Origin: Caprimulgus europaeus
Lineage: Eukaryota > Chordata > Aves > Caprimulgiformes > Caprimulgidae
Assembly: GCA_907165065.1 (NCBI GenBank)
Contig: OU015523.1
Span: forward strand, 116,524,246-116,588,245
Reading direction: 5' to 3'
Length of the DNA stretch: 64,000 nt
Part shown: one piece after another, positions 1 through 17,200 of the stretch
How the letters are laid out: every line of letters starts with the position of its first letter
Numbering within the stretch: position 1 is the stretch's first letter
The notes under the pieces: model-generated
Seen by the model: only the letters and a program-made list of their open reading frames with translations
Told to the model about the DNA's origin: nothing
The model's database searches: none
Position numbers and translations under genes: made by a program

Positions 1-4267
<4,267 letters not shown>

Positions 4268-4270
4268 TGA

Positions 4271-6809
4271 TGTGGTCAAATAGATAGATTATGATAGTTT
4301 GATGTTGGTTTGGTTTTTTTTGACAGTCGCTTATCAACAGTAGAAACTTTCACTTTGCTTAATAATATTTTCACGTTCCCTATGTGGCTGAAGTAGTGTT
4401 ATGTTGATAATGGCTGAAAACATAATTTGAAATACAGGATTGTGTGTGCTCTAGGGCCACTTGCTGTTAAAAATGCTTACTCTGGAGTTTCCTAAGTGAT
4501 TTTAATTTAATTTATGTGACATTTATTTATTTTTCTTAATCTTCCAATCAGTGTAGAATAATCATTTTTACTATATTGGTATCAATGGGTAATGATAAAG
4601 CATCTGATCTTCCTAGTGCAGAAGAGAGTTGAAACTGTAGCTGAGTCAGAATGTGTTCCTGATTAATATCTGAGGCACAGATGCATGGATACTGGAAAAC
4701 ATGTAGTTCTGGATAATATTTGAATGCAGGTTATTACAACTCCTGAAGACCAGAATTATTTCTGTCCTTTTTATAATACCGCATGGAGTATTGCAGTCAC
4801 TTCTGCCTCTGCATCTGGCCATGGGTTTCAGGAGTGAACAAGAGAAGTTTCCTTCAAACCTTCTTTACATACTTATGCTCCAGAACCATGTGCTAAATTG
4901 CTTTTCTCCCTTTATTAATTTTAGTTAGAGCTTAAGCATTTTACTCAGTGTTCAGAAGAGTAAATGATTAAAGGGAAATGCTATGGAACAGCTTACCTGA
5001 TTTCATTATTCCTTCTATTGTCAGAGTTGAGTGTGTTCATCTTGCTATAAGTGACTGGAATTTCATACTGCCTTAAGAGAAGGTTTCACCAGTCCCTGTC
5101 TAACGGCAGCATCATGTAATGAGTTTGCTTGAATTAGGTTCTGTGATGAATTTTAGGATCTCAAGGGGTTGCTTCTGTTCAAACAGATGCACTTGGAGTG
5201 GAAGTCTCAGAATATGATCTGGGAGTTAAAAATGTTATTAAGAGATTGAGTAGTGGTGACAGCATTTCTGAACAGCAACAGCATCTGCTGGCTTTATTAC
5301 AACCAACAGAAAGCAGATTTTCCTTCCCACACACTGAGTATACTTCTCTGACAGCCTTCATACTATTCAAAGCCTTTTTTTGGGTGATACTGGTCCAGTG
5401 CTAGAATGTGGAGATCTTTGTCCTCCGACAGATATGTAGAGAGCCCATTCTGCAGTATTAAAAAAAAAGAAAAGATGAATGATATATCTAGTGCAACATG
5501 TGCCTACTTCTGCTGCTATCAGAGTGGGCAAGATAGGTGGCATGTTGTTAATACCTGAGGCCTCATATAATTCATAGTATCTTTACAGCAACATAAATCT
5601 GGAATTCAGTGAATAAACATTAAATTGGGGTTCTGGGATTCTTATGATCCTATCAACTATTTGTATGGTCTGGTCATGGTGATGAATATGCTCTCCAGTT
5701 AAATAGCATTACACAAATGTTTTCTAACAATAGAACAGATGAAATTTGTAATGAGATAGACAAATACAAACTAAACAAGGTATTTCTTTGAAATGTGACA
5801 ACGTCTGATGTTCTGGACGCTTTCCAAAGATCGTGATGGATACTTACCCTTCCAGGAACAGAAATATTTTTAAAGACAACCACCACAAAACACTCCTGTA
5901 GATGAATGTTTAAGTGAAAGAATTAAGTAAACAAGCAAAAGAGATATTATTTATTTATATTATTTTAGCTTTTATAATTAATTTTTATTTTAATATAGAA
6001 TCTGTTTAATTGTAAACGTTTTAAATATGCTCCCATACTCAATGTCCTACACTTATAAGCATTATTTCAAAATAGGGAAAAAAACCCGAACTTTATTGAA
6101 TCCCACTCCTTGTAATTTTTATCAACTTAGGATCTTGCACACCTATTGAAGGAAGACCTTCTTTCAATGTCTCCAGTAACTCTGGCCATCTGCATCATTA
6201 TCTTTAGCTAATCTTCATGCATTAGCCAGACTCTTATGAAATATGATTGTTGGTTTCTGGGAAGTCCTCTCTTTCAAAGTTGGACTGAGAGAAAAGAAGA
6301 GGCAAAAAACCTTGGTTGTTTCATTGTTTTGGTAGTTCCATCAGCAGATAAAGTTATAAGTTTCTTTTTGGTCTACTATAAGAAAAGCCTGAGATAAGTC
6401 ACTAGCTTCATAATAAGAAGTTTCCTGTCTGAATCTTTCTTTCTGCACTTACTAATCATCTATGCCTGCAGTGGATTAATATTTTGGGAGGTTGATCTGA
6501 ATTTTTGTTGCTTAATCCTTATTCAAGACTTCCAGATTTAAAATAAGCAAAAATTTTTAGAGGTTATCGTAAGCTTTGCTTTTTTGACATTTAGCATCAT
6601 GATTTAATCTAGGTAACGTCTTCAGGTGTGCAAGTAGCCACTAAGAGTAATTTTATTTTTCCTACGAATTGGAAGGTAGCAAGCACTATGGCCCATGGAG
6701 CTCTTGTAATTTTTAAGGAGAAAGTTTCTGTAATCCAATTAATGAGTAACAAATTAAGAATATTTCTCATAAAGCAAGGGTCATCTCCACTTACTGTAGT
6801 GTATTTTAC
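4271..6809. other. Intron stretch without recognised features
   Basis: AT-rich sequence with short homopolymer runs (for example A8 at 5461-5468). No CR1, LTR or gene-like pattern was seen. Open frames here are under 71 codons, overlap on opposite strands and carry no motif. Confidence 0.6.
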
Positions 6810-7406
6810 ATATGTGTCCTGGTTTCAGCTGGAATAGAGTTAATTTTCTTCCTGGTAGCTGGTACAGTGTTGTGTTTAAGATTTAGCATGAGAATAAAGT
6901 TGATAACACACTGATCTTTTAGTTGTTGCTAAGTACTGCTTATCCTAGGTCAAGAACTTTTCAACTTCACATGCTCTGCTAGTGAGGAGGTGCACATGAA
7001 GCCTGGGAGGGAGCACAGACAGGACAACTGACCCAAACTAGCCAAAGGGGTATTCCATACCATATGGCATCATGCTCAGTATATAAACTAGGGGGAGTTG
7101 GCCAGGGGGGATTGAGCACTACTTGGGAACTGGCTGCGCATTGATCAGCGTGTGGTGAACAATTGCACTGTGCATCTCTTGTCTTCCTTGGGTTTTACTT
7201 CTCTGTGTTTCTTATCTTCCTTTTCATACTATTATTATTTTAATTATTCTTTTTCAATTATTAAACTTTCTTAACACATGAGTTTCACTTCTTTTTTTTA
7301 ATTATTTTTTTTATTTATTCTCTTCCCCATCCCACCATGGGGGCAGGAGAGAACAAGTGGCTGTATGGTGCTTAATTGCCAGCTGGGATTAAATCACAAC
7401 AATATG
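6810..7406. repeat. 5-bp target-site duplication (ATATG) flanking the solo LTR
   Basis: ATATG at 6810-6814 and again at 7402-7406, directly abutting the TG and CA ends of the LTR. Both copies are identical, which fixes the element's boundaries to the base. Confidence 0.9.
6815..7401 (+). mobile_element. Solo LTR, avian ERVL-like endogenous retrovirus
   Basis: A 587-bp solo LTR beginning TGTCCTGGTTTCAGC and ending AAATCACAACA, so it has TG...CA termini. It is flanked by a perfect 5-bp target-site duplication, ATATG at 6810-6814 and 7402-7406. Inside are a TATA box (TATATAAA, 7080-7087) and a polyadenylation-like ATTAAA at 7260-7265, both giving + orientation, the same as GRM5. There is no internal proviral sequence, so the two LTRs of the original provirus have recombined to one. 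The start matches a family that I know as common in bird genomes; the exact family name is not assigned. A 5-bp duplication fits ERVL-type integrases. Confidence 0.88.
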
Positions 7407-10400
7407 CCAATCAGAAATCTTTACAAGTCTTAGATAGTTTTAGATTGTAACTCCCCTTGCTCATCTTTGTCAGAAATGACATGTGCCACTGGTGTCATTA
7501 TCTTCCCCCACTCTGCAGCTCTTCCTTGCGTTTGATGATTTGTGAGGCTCTACTTGGAATTGATCTGCTTTAAAATAAAACTTTTTCATCCACCATCAGA
7601 GTAATTTTTTAAAAAGCCTCAGCAGTTCTGGAATCCAGGTCACACTGTGGCCCTATGAACAAACATGTTAACACTATATGGCAGGGAGGTAGGAGTGAGG
7701 AGGCAAAGAGAGAAAAAGTGATGGGAAATTTCTTGTACTAAGGACCCATCACTTAAAGTCTGAATCAAATGCCTTCAACTTTATGGATTGCTACAACAGG
7801 CATGCAGGCTGTGCTGGAGACCATTTTATCTGAAGTTTTTATTACTAGTCTAATTTTTTCAACTGACCTTACAGATGTTTTTTTCTACCACTGTGCTAGG
7901 AACAGAGCTTAAACAAACTTTCCTTAAATTCAAACCAACTTTCACTTCTGAAACCAACTTTGGAGACAGACAGCAGGTCAATAATGCAGTCAGGAACTCA
8001 GTCTGTGCCTCTCTATCAAGCAAAGTAGTTCAGCAGGGAGAAGCCCTCTGGTTTAGTCCCTCAATTTCTAAGAGCATTTTAGGGATCTTTTTTAGCTCAT
8101 GTGACTGTTGTCCACCCCCAGGGTGATTTTAGGTCACGATAGGGCCCATGCAGATGAGCCATGCAGCTCAAGCACCCCTGGAGTGTTGACTTGGCCTTTT
8201 CTTGCTTAACCGCTTGGCACCACAACCAATTGCAAATGGTCAGGGAAACTGGGGAGAAGCTGTCTGTCTGCTCCAAGAGACAAAGGACTATCTGTTTGAC
8301 TCATTTCCCATAGGAAAGCATTCCCTGGTCTTTTTGAAAGATGAGAAAAAAATATATATGATTTTCTCTTCTCCCATCATTGAGGTTTGAAGGCCTCACT
8401 GAAAGCCTATTTGAAGTCAATACTCTCCCGTTGACTAGACTGACATGTGGATCAGGCCTTCCTAGTCAGAAACAAGGTCAGTCCCTGGGAGTCTGTGCCT
8501 AAAATTTGCCTGGAGCCAAATGAATTAATAATTTGAAAGGCAGTTTTCATTGCCATTGGAAACCATTTATTTTGCTGCTCTGAATGGAGTGAAGAGGGGA
8601 TGTATGCTGGAAAAATAGAACTGCACAGGAGTACAATTGAGACACAATAGGCCAGATTTGGGGGTGGCAAGGATAAATTTCATTCCATTATGTGAAAGTT
8701 GTTATTTATTTTTTAACACAGCCTTAAGAAAGAAGCCACTCATTCTCTTTAGATCAAACTCATCCTCAAGTCCTCTTTGTTTAATATCACTTCCCTCTGT
8801 TTATATTTATCATAAATGAATATAAAGAGGTGGTTCACATTCATTTTCTTAAGATGTACCCAGACAAGCATAAAAAAAGCAGAACATTTTTTCCTGCAGA
8901 TAAAGGTTATTTCACACATTTCCTTTCATATTTGTTCAAATGTGTCTGGTTACAAGACTATTTTTGCCTCCATCCTTTGCTACCAAGTAAAGATGAAAAT
9001 GAAAATTAGTCATAGTCCTTGAGAATAGGATAAAGAAATGAACAAAAGAACTGCAACAAGTTGACCTTAAACCTGCTGTTTGGAAAAATTATACTTATAT
9101 AACATTGTGGAGATTTTCTTTCAGACTCCAGATTTTTCTCTTTTAGATACAAAAACTGTATCATGATCAGAAATATTATTTGTTTTTCACAAAATAATAT
9201 GATTTTAAATTAGATTTATTTTATTCTAAGCATAGGTGTTATTTTTTCATGCTTCATATGCAGGAAAAAAACCACATAGAAATAATGTAAAAAAAAAAAG
9301 AAGATAATTTCTAGTTCATGAATATATTTTCAATTTGAAAGAAAATTTATTTCTGAAAATCTGTTTCTGAAAATTGAAGAATGTCCTGTCTAAAGACTAG
9401 ATAATGTTCTATTTCAGCAATGTTTCATTCTTACCCTTGGGCAAAATAATTACATAGGGTTTTTTTATTTTTGATTTTTTATTTTTGAGACTTTTAAACA
9501 GTTTCATACATAACTGTTGAGATCAGGATAATCACAATTTGCTATGTTCTCAATCACATTAATCTTGTAGTAAAAATTTTTTAAAAAAGAAAAAAATCTC
9601 ATCTGAAAAATGTCCTGTGAGATGTTTGCTTATTTTCATTGAATGTGGACATCTGTAACAAAGGTGGGGTTTTTTTTTTGGTTTGGTTTTTTTTTCCCAA
9701 ATTTCAAAATTTAACCTAGCATCACAAATGTGAAAAGTGAGCAGATGTTACCAATCAGCTGAGGTAGAAACTTGAAGTGGCATCAAGGTAATGTTGATTT
9801 TGTTCTGGAGTGACTGACTAACTGGACAGCACTCTAACATTGCTGGCAGACTCCTCAGGCCAGACACACCCACTGCAAAGTATCTTGACTGACAGAAAAA
9901 TACAAAACAAGGAGTATAGTCTAGAACATAATGGGGATGACCATTGTTAGGGGAAACAGTATGAGACAGCAAAGGGAAGTTGAGCAGAGAGGTACTATCC
10001 TAAAGCTTTTTAAAAAAAAAAATCACTCTCAAAGGAATTATTTTGGGTGAACTTAGCTAAAAGCAGGGTGTTTGGATGTCACTTAGCTTCTTTTGTTTAG
10101 AGGCTAAGTGTTTGAATGTCACTTTTTCTCTCACTTAGACTCTATCGCTACTCAGTGGCAGTTGCAGTGTCATAAAACTTGCCTTCATTGAGAAGAGACA
10201 GTGGGAGTCCACTATCTTCCAGCTTAACCTTAAATTAGTCTTTTGCCTTGGGCCTGGAAATGGCACAGTTCTTGTCCTCATCCATGGGGTGCACGTCTTC
10301 AATCAGGGGAGGGATATATCAAGTTGATGAGATTTGGAAATCCTTCAGGAAACAAGATATCACTGCACAGTGCCCAGTGGGTCAGATCAGTTTTATGAAA

Positions 10401-10704
10401 GATGGTCCTTCCGATACATACTATCAGGCGTCCATAGGCAGTGACAGTGGTTCACTTTCCTGTATCCCTCATTGATATTTTGTGTTTGAGATGAAAAAAA
10501 TACATGCTAGATTTGGCTGGAAAACAGATATTCCATAGATTTTTTTTTTTTTAAGTTCCTGAAGTAGTTTTTACCACTAGTCAGAAATGAAAACCAAAAT
10601 AATATTTGTTAGTTAATTCAAGCTACGATAAAATTCAGCAGTCAGTCAAAATAAGCTGCTTGTCTTGTGGTTATACTAAAGTAGTTGATAAAATGTAACT
10701 TTAT
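7407..10704. other. Intron stretch with simple repeats only
   Basis: No CR1 or gene recognised. It contains a T/G-rich stretch at about 9665-9698, and a 40-bp spaced direct repeat in which GTGTTTGGATGTCACTT (about 10069-10084) recurs as GTGTTTGAATGTCACTT (about 10109-10124). 8100-8330 is more GC-rich than its surroundings but matches nothing I recognise. Confidence 0.55.
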
Positions 10705-10845
10705 AAACATTTGGAGAAGGCCCTCAGACACATGGTCTGAATCTTGTGACTGTCCTATGCTGGGGCAAGAGTTGGACTCAATGATCCTTGTGGGTCTCTT
10801 CCAACTCACATCGTTCTATGATCCTGTGGTTCTATGATTCAACCC
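10705..10845 (+). mobile_element. CR1 LINE 3' end
   Basis: Short CR1 tail with GAGTTGGACTCAATGATCC, TTGTGGGTCTCTTCCAACTC and terminal TTCTATGAT octamer-like repeats ending near 10840. Only the 3' UTR is left. It lies about 90 bases from a CR1 internal fragment in the opposite orientation. Confidence 0.85.
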
Positions 10846-10934
10846 GTTTTATTTGGCATGTCTCCTCTACCACCAATCCTGCATACAAATTAAATATTTT
10901 TTGATATATTGACAAGTCATTAATCCAATACAAA

Positions 10935-11205
10935 CAGTACTCAAATTGTGGCCTCACCAGTGCCCAGTACAGGGGTAAGAGAACTTCCCTACTCCTACTG
11001 GCCGCACTATTCCTGATACAGGCCAGGGTGCTGTTGGCTTTGGCCACCTAGGAATTCTACTGATTCATGTTCAGCTGGCTGTTGACCAGCTCCCCCAGAT
11101 CCTTTACCTCTGGGCAGCTTTCCAGCCACTCTTCCCGAAGCCTGTAGCATTGCATGGAGTTGTTCTGACCCTAGTGCAGGACCCAGCACTTTGCCTGGTT
11201 GAATC
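10935..11205 (-). mobile_element. CR1 LINE internal fragment (ORF2 C-terminal part)
   Basis: On the - strand this translates to the conserved post-reverse-transcriptase segment of CR1 ORF2, including residues resembling [19 protein letters not shown] and [15 protein letters not shown]. On the + strand one reads CACTTTGCCTGGTTGAA at its far end. The match stops abruptly near 10935, so the 3' end of this copy is missing. Confidence 0.85.
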
Positions 11206-14200
11206 CATACATTAAAGATCACTTCCTGTATTTATAAGAGCTAACTTGTGATTTCTCTGAAAGCTAAGAAACGCATAAAGCCTATATGATCCTTGGATCA
11301 TGCAGGAGACAATGATCTTAGAGGTGAACCAAAAATTAGAGACTTTGCTTTAATTTAATTTGTAAGCCACTGGGCAGAGAAAAACATTGCATCCATTTTA
11401 CTAAAATCTGATTTCAGGCTTCTGGTGATATGGAGACATACCATGCTGTAATACAGTGTTATACAATAAATACATTGTATGTGTATACATTAAAGGAATG
11501 ATTGGGAAGATTATTAACAGAAAAATTACCATCTACCTTGACAACTGAATTTTGAGCTAATCCCATTCATAAATCAAAGCTTTCTTTTTAAACTAACATA
11601 ATTTAACCCAAAATTCTAAATAAGTTGACTGGAGAAGTTAATGACAGTTAAGATTTCCTCTATTTGAGGTTTTTTTGTTTTTTGTTTTTTTTTTTAATTT
11701 TTTCCTGGAAGGGGATGACAGTATTTATGGCTGGCTAGATACTTGATCTATGTGATATATGTGGAAACCTCCATATGAAATCAATTATACCATCAAAGGG
11801 AAGACAAACAATGTATAGGGAATGACTATTACTAGAAGTGCAATATGTACTGGACAAGTTGGAAAGATAATAACTGGGATGGCTTGTAAACCAGCTCAGT
11901 GAATAAATCCCACAGTCAAAATACAACTTAACTGCTGAGAACAGCAGAAATATGAGGAAAATTATCTGTTCCTGAGGCTGTTGTGATCTAGTCAAATGCA
12001 TCTTATTTGTCCTTCCCTAGGGTTTGATTTTTTTTTTTCTTTTTGGTAATATTTTCTTCCTAAGATCAATTTCTTCTAACTTCCTAGATGATGTTACAGC
12101 CATTAGGAGGAAGATGGATAGAGGTACTGCCAAAGGAAAGGTGTAAAAATGAGAGAGGACTACGATCATGATCTAGGATCTAGGAAATTACCTTACCTTA
12201 GTGCTAAGTTTTTTTGTGAACAAGGTAGTTACAGCAGATGAACCAGTTGTCCAGCATTGTTATTTTGGAGTGCGTAAAGCTTTAGGCAAGTATCTATAAA
12301 CTACAGTTGATCTAGCATGTGGAGTCACAAAACATGTTCACCTTTGCCTGATTTGAAATTACAGAAGTCTATTCTCCATATCTTAATTTTGCTGTGTAAG
12401 TTAGGTAATAGAAAGACAACTGGTCACTGGCAGTTACTGCTTCGACTAAACTATACTGTTTATGGAGATACACACAGAGTGTCTTCGTTTAAGGACTTTG
12501 TGTAATGACTGAATTGATTTCACCTTTGAGTAGTCTGTGCAGAATGTGCAGTATGCTTTCTTCAAATGAAATGACTGACTGTGTTGCTCCAACCTACAGC
12601 CCCTTTATCTTGATATGTTCTTAGAGCTTTCCTTCCCAGGCGTCGTTCTAATCTTTCTTTCGGCTAAACCAGAGCTTTCATTCTCCCATCACTTCTCTAA
12701 AGTGGATTTTCCAATGCTAAGTTATTCCTATAAATCTTGTATAAACCTTTCCAGTTTTTTCAAATCCTTTTTTTTATGAACATGCACCTTTTTTTTTTTT
12801 TCTGTTTTTTTAAGGGGACTGGTAATCTATTTTCAACTTGCAATCAGGCAGGATTTTTTTTTCCATAGATCAGCTTGCAAGCTAGTGTTTCTTATCCTGT
12901 TACCAGACCAGTACAGTAGTGGCCTATAAACATGTAGTGTTTATTTTTCCTTTTTGCAGTTATCTATCTCCATCTTGTCATAACTCATCTTCTGCCCATC
13001 TGGCTTATTGTCTCACCTTCCTCAATGTTTAGAGGGTTTTTGTTTTTTTTTATCTTCCTACCATCTCTTTTTCTGGTTTCTTTAACTCCTTGCTTCTCCC
13101 TCCCTGTTAAGTTTAACTTTATTTTTTTCTTCTTATCCCACCCCAGTCAAAATAAGATTATCAAACAATTTCATGTAGATAATTGTATGAATAAGATAGG
13201 ATGATTTGAAAATTTAGAAAACTTTTGGTTTATGTGATCATGACTATCAACCAGTGCAGACTGAACCCTTGCTAAAATAAAGGCAATCAAAGTTGTGTAC
13301 TATTTTTGAAGTTATTTCACCTGGAGAAACCAGATTTAGTCCAGATATCTTCTAAAGTTCAGGATTTAAAGTCCAGATTCTAACTTCAATAATCTGATTC
13401 TAAATAGATATATTATTGAGAAATTCTATATTTATTTTGCCTTAAAGCCTTGCATATCACAGTTGTTCCATTTGCAGATTTGGCATTTAGTGAAAAACAG
13501 GATATTTTTTCACTTGCAGGCAAAGCCTTGAATGTGAAAAATAAGCTGAAATTCTTACTGTATTTCACCTCAATCAGTTTCAACAATCTCCATACCCAAC
13601 TTTAATTTTCAATGACATTGGAATAAGTTCTTGGCCAAAATATCTGCTGCAGTCAAAAAACCCAGAACCATGTTCCATCCATCTTCTCTCCCAGGTCTTC
13701 TCAGAGATGGACTTTGTAAGCAAGAGGAGTGAGCAGTCAGGGAGCATGTTGACATGTTCTTGAAGGTGTTTCCTGGCTCACAGAAAACACTGTAGATGTC
13801 TGTGATCTCTGAGCTGTGCCCAAGAAGCAGCATAGATACATCCTGGCAGCAAGTGAAACTATATTTAAGCTTGGAAAAAGAGGAAAAGCAAGAAGTTTGT
13901 AAAGGGATCTTATACCTTCTGTTCATGGAGGAGGAGCAGTGAGGTTCAGCTTCTTTCCCATTACTATGCTGGGTTTGCAGCTAAGAGAAGAATTTTATTG
14001 TAGGTTTCTAAAGAAGTCCAGGGAGGAAAATTAATAAAAGTATGCAGGTGCTGCCCATTTGGCTTTATGAGTAGAACAGAACTTGAGGTTGCATTTGATA
14101 GGTAAGCAGATCTTCCTTTTTCTTTCATCTTTATCACACAAAAATACAGGATTCAAATCCTTTTCACATTAACAGAAGCTTTCAAAAAGATTAGAGTATG

Positions 14201-17200
14201 TGCTCAAAATGAAAATATGAGTGTGTATTATCTTTCCAATATAAGCTTCTCATATACCTTCAGTCTTGGTTACATATATAAAGGGCTATTTGTTTTTTCC
14301 TACCAACAGTGTTATAGGTTGTGAAATTACCTTGTTCATTTTCATGCATATGCAAAAAGACGGGTAATTTGTATGACCTATTTCTTTCCCTAAAGGGAAA
14401 TATGAGACTACTTCAAATTTAAAGGGTCTTAAAAATGTTAAAGTTGGATGAAATGCTATCTTTCTCTGGCTTGCATCTCCCTTGAAAGCCTACTGTACAG
14501 GGTATCTAGATACCCAGCCTCTTTTTTGGCACCTCCAAGACTACTGAAAAGAAACTGATATATAGATGCTCTATGTCTTACCCTAAATGGGGCTGAAGGT
14601 TTTGTTCAACCAGACAGTGAGTTCTCCCTTTTATAGAGGGATTTATTTTATTTTTTTTTTACCCAAATCCAAAGGCATTTATGCAAAAGCATAATTATCA
14701 TCATGCCTAAGTAGCTCAAAATGAAGCATCTGGTACAGAATGCATTCAGGGATCTCAGCCTTATGGATTTTGTACAAAAGTCAGACTTATGCAATGACTG
14801 GGACAGGCTAGGAATGTAGTTCCTTCTGGTAAGCTATGTAAGATTCAACCAAGGAGTGTAAGCTTTATAGTTATAACAACATCCTGCTATAGGAAAAGCA
14901 AAGGTTATTTGACCTGTGGACTTACCAATTTCTCTTTTCCTCCACCATTCCTTATTTGACAGTTTCTTCAACTGTGTTGTGACCTTCCTGCCCCTCCTGC
15001 TCTCTCTGGCCCCTTGTCTGTTAACTAGAACTGTCTGAATCATCCAGTCCTTTTCTTTCCCTGCTCCCAAGCTGATTTTATTACAGCTCTATGCATTATT
15101 CATGTCTATTCAACCAGTAGTTTATGCAGACAGATTCTGCTATGTGAGCTGTTCACAGGCTGTTCAGGCAGGGCTAGACGGTGCCTTTAGGCAGCACCCT
15201 GTGGGAACAGTGACATGTAAATGGTGCTGGCTCAACAGGCAGGGTACTGAGAAGATTCCCAGTCATGCATAGTTACTTATGACCGTGTCAGGCCAATACT
15301 GAAGCCTCTCCACCTGCATGCAGTGGCATGTGTGTCACACTAAGGTGTGATATGAGAGGGAAGATTATTACATCCTCAACTCTGTGCTGTGGATCTACCT
15401 TTGCTCTTTGCTTAGCTTATGCCTCTGTGGGCTGGAAACATAGTACTGTCTCTTCTTCAAGCCCCATTCAGCTGCTCTGGTCAGGAGTGGGAGTCAAATT
15501 TAATCGACAGAACTAGAAAATTGGCCTGAGAATATTGGGTGTGGAGAGCAGGACAGTGCACTGGCTACTGGAGCAGGGAGTTTGGGATGGTTTATGTGGA
15601 AGTGAGAGACCCAGTTCTGTGCTCTTCTGGATGTGGTCCCAGTGAAATTGTAGAGATCATGCCAATACCTTATGATGGAGCGACTGGTTCAGATTCATCA
15701 AGTTTGCATCAGACTGTACTATTACAGTATTGTGCTAAAGTTGATCAGCCCATTGGGAAATAGAACATGGGAGATGACACTGTGGAGCTGAGGATCTCAG
15801 CTTGTGGCTCAGCACAACTAGCTAGGTCAGAGCTACATTTGGTGTATGGGCAGTCCCTTCTGTAGCCAGCTGTGGACATGCCTCCAGCCATCTGCAAGGG
15901 GGCCTGCTTAATGATTTTTAATGGTTTGACATTTTGTAGGCTGAGAATTGGCACACATAGGTGTCTGAAGCATTTGCTCCAAACACCTACATTTCAAATG
16001 TGATGGAAGTGCTGTGAGGATCAATACTTTGGAGAGTAAAGGACACTCAGACACTACTGGTAATGCAGGACAGAGAAGCTCTTGGATGTGTAGCTTGTGT
16101 ACATTTGTTACTGACCACACATGGATTTGTGCACTTTGAGAAGATATTCTGAAACATAATTGAGAAAAAGAACCTTGATTAACATATTTCCTCTAGGAAG
16201 GCAGAAAGACAGAGGACACTGGAAGCCTGGAAAACTGAAAGCTTGAAGGCTGATTCCTAGTTCTCTTTTACACACAAGCTTTTAACTGATTCTGTTTTTT
16301 CTACTCTTGAACAGTTGGCAGAGTGGGTGTTACATCTGACACCTCTGTGTGACAAATCTCAGCCTACAAAATACTGACACGTTACATTTCATTAACCATA
16401 TGGGACCAAATTATGCTGCCAGCTAAATACAGGTGCAAGTCCCAAAGGATCCGTTTGCTAGATGTGTATGGGCCCTATAGAACCTTACAGTATATTTGCC
16501 TACACAAATCAGGGAGTTTATTTGACATTTTTAACATGTCTAGTTTCACTGAGATATGTAGAGCCTAAGCTTTAGTTTATAACTGAAATAAAGTGAGTTT
16601 TTATTCATAAGATGGAAGGTTTGGGGATAGAAGGGACAGTATAAGTGTCTATGTACTGATAAAAGAAAAAAATTGTCAAGGTCTTCCCAGAAAGTAGCAT
16701 TTCAATATTTTGCAGACATGTCCATAAAGAAAACTGACCAAAGGTAGCCAGAGTCCTTAAAATAGTGGAGCATTGCCATTGTCTGTCTACAGACAATATC
16801 TGGAACAAAGCAGCTTGCTTTTGGCAGTGTTCTCCCTGCCCTGTCTGTCTCACTGGGATGTCGGTTCAAAGACATGAGCACTACATAATGGCACTTGCAG
16901 CAGTTTCATCACAGGTTATTTTATCAAGTGGGCTGTGGAAGGGCAGCAGTGAAACCTGTGCAGATTGGATGTGAATGCCAAGAGGACTTCTAGCAAGAGG
17001 AGAGGAAATAGAATATCAAAGGTGAAGGAGAAAGACGAGAGTACAGGATTAAGAGAAACAAAGTGCAGAAATAGCAATGGTGCTTAAAATGAACTGTTTC
17101 ACTGATGCAATTTCTAGATCTGAGTATTTAATATGCCCTAGATCCTATTCAGAACATGCCATCTACAGACCCTGAAATGTTTCACAAGTTAAATATGTTA

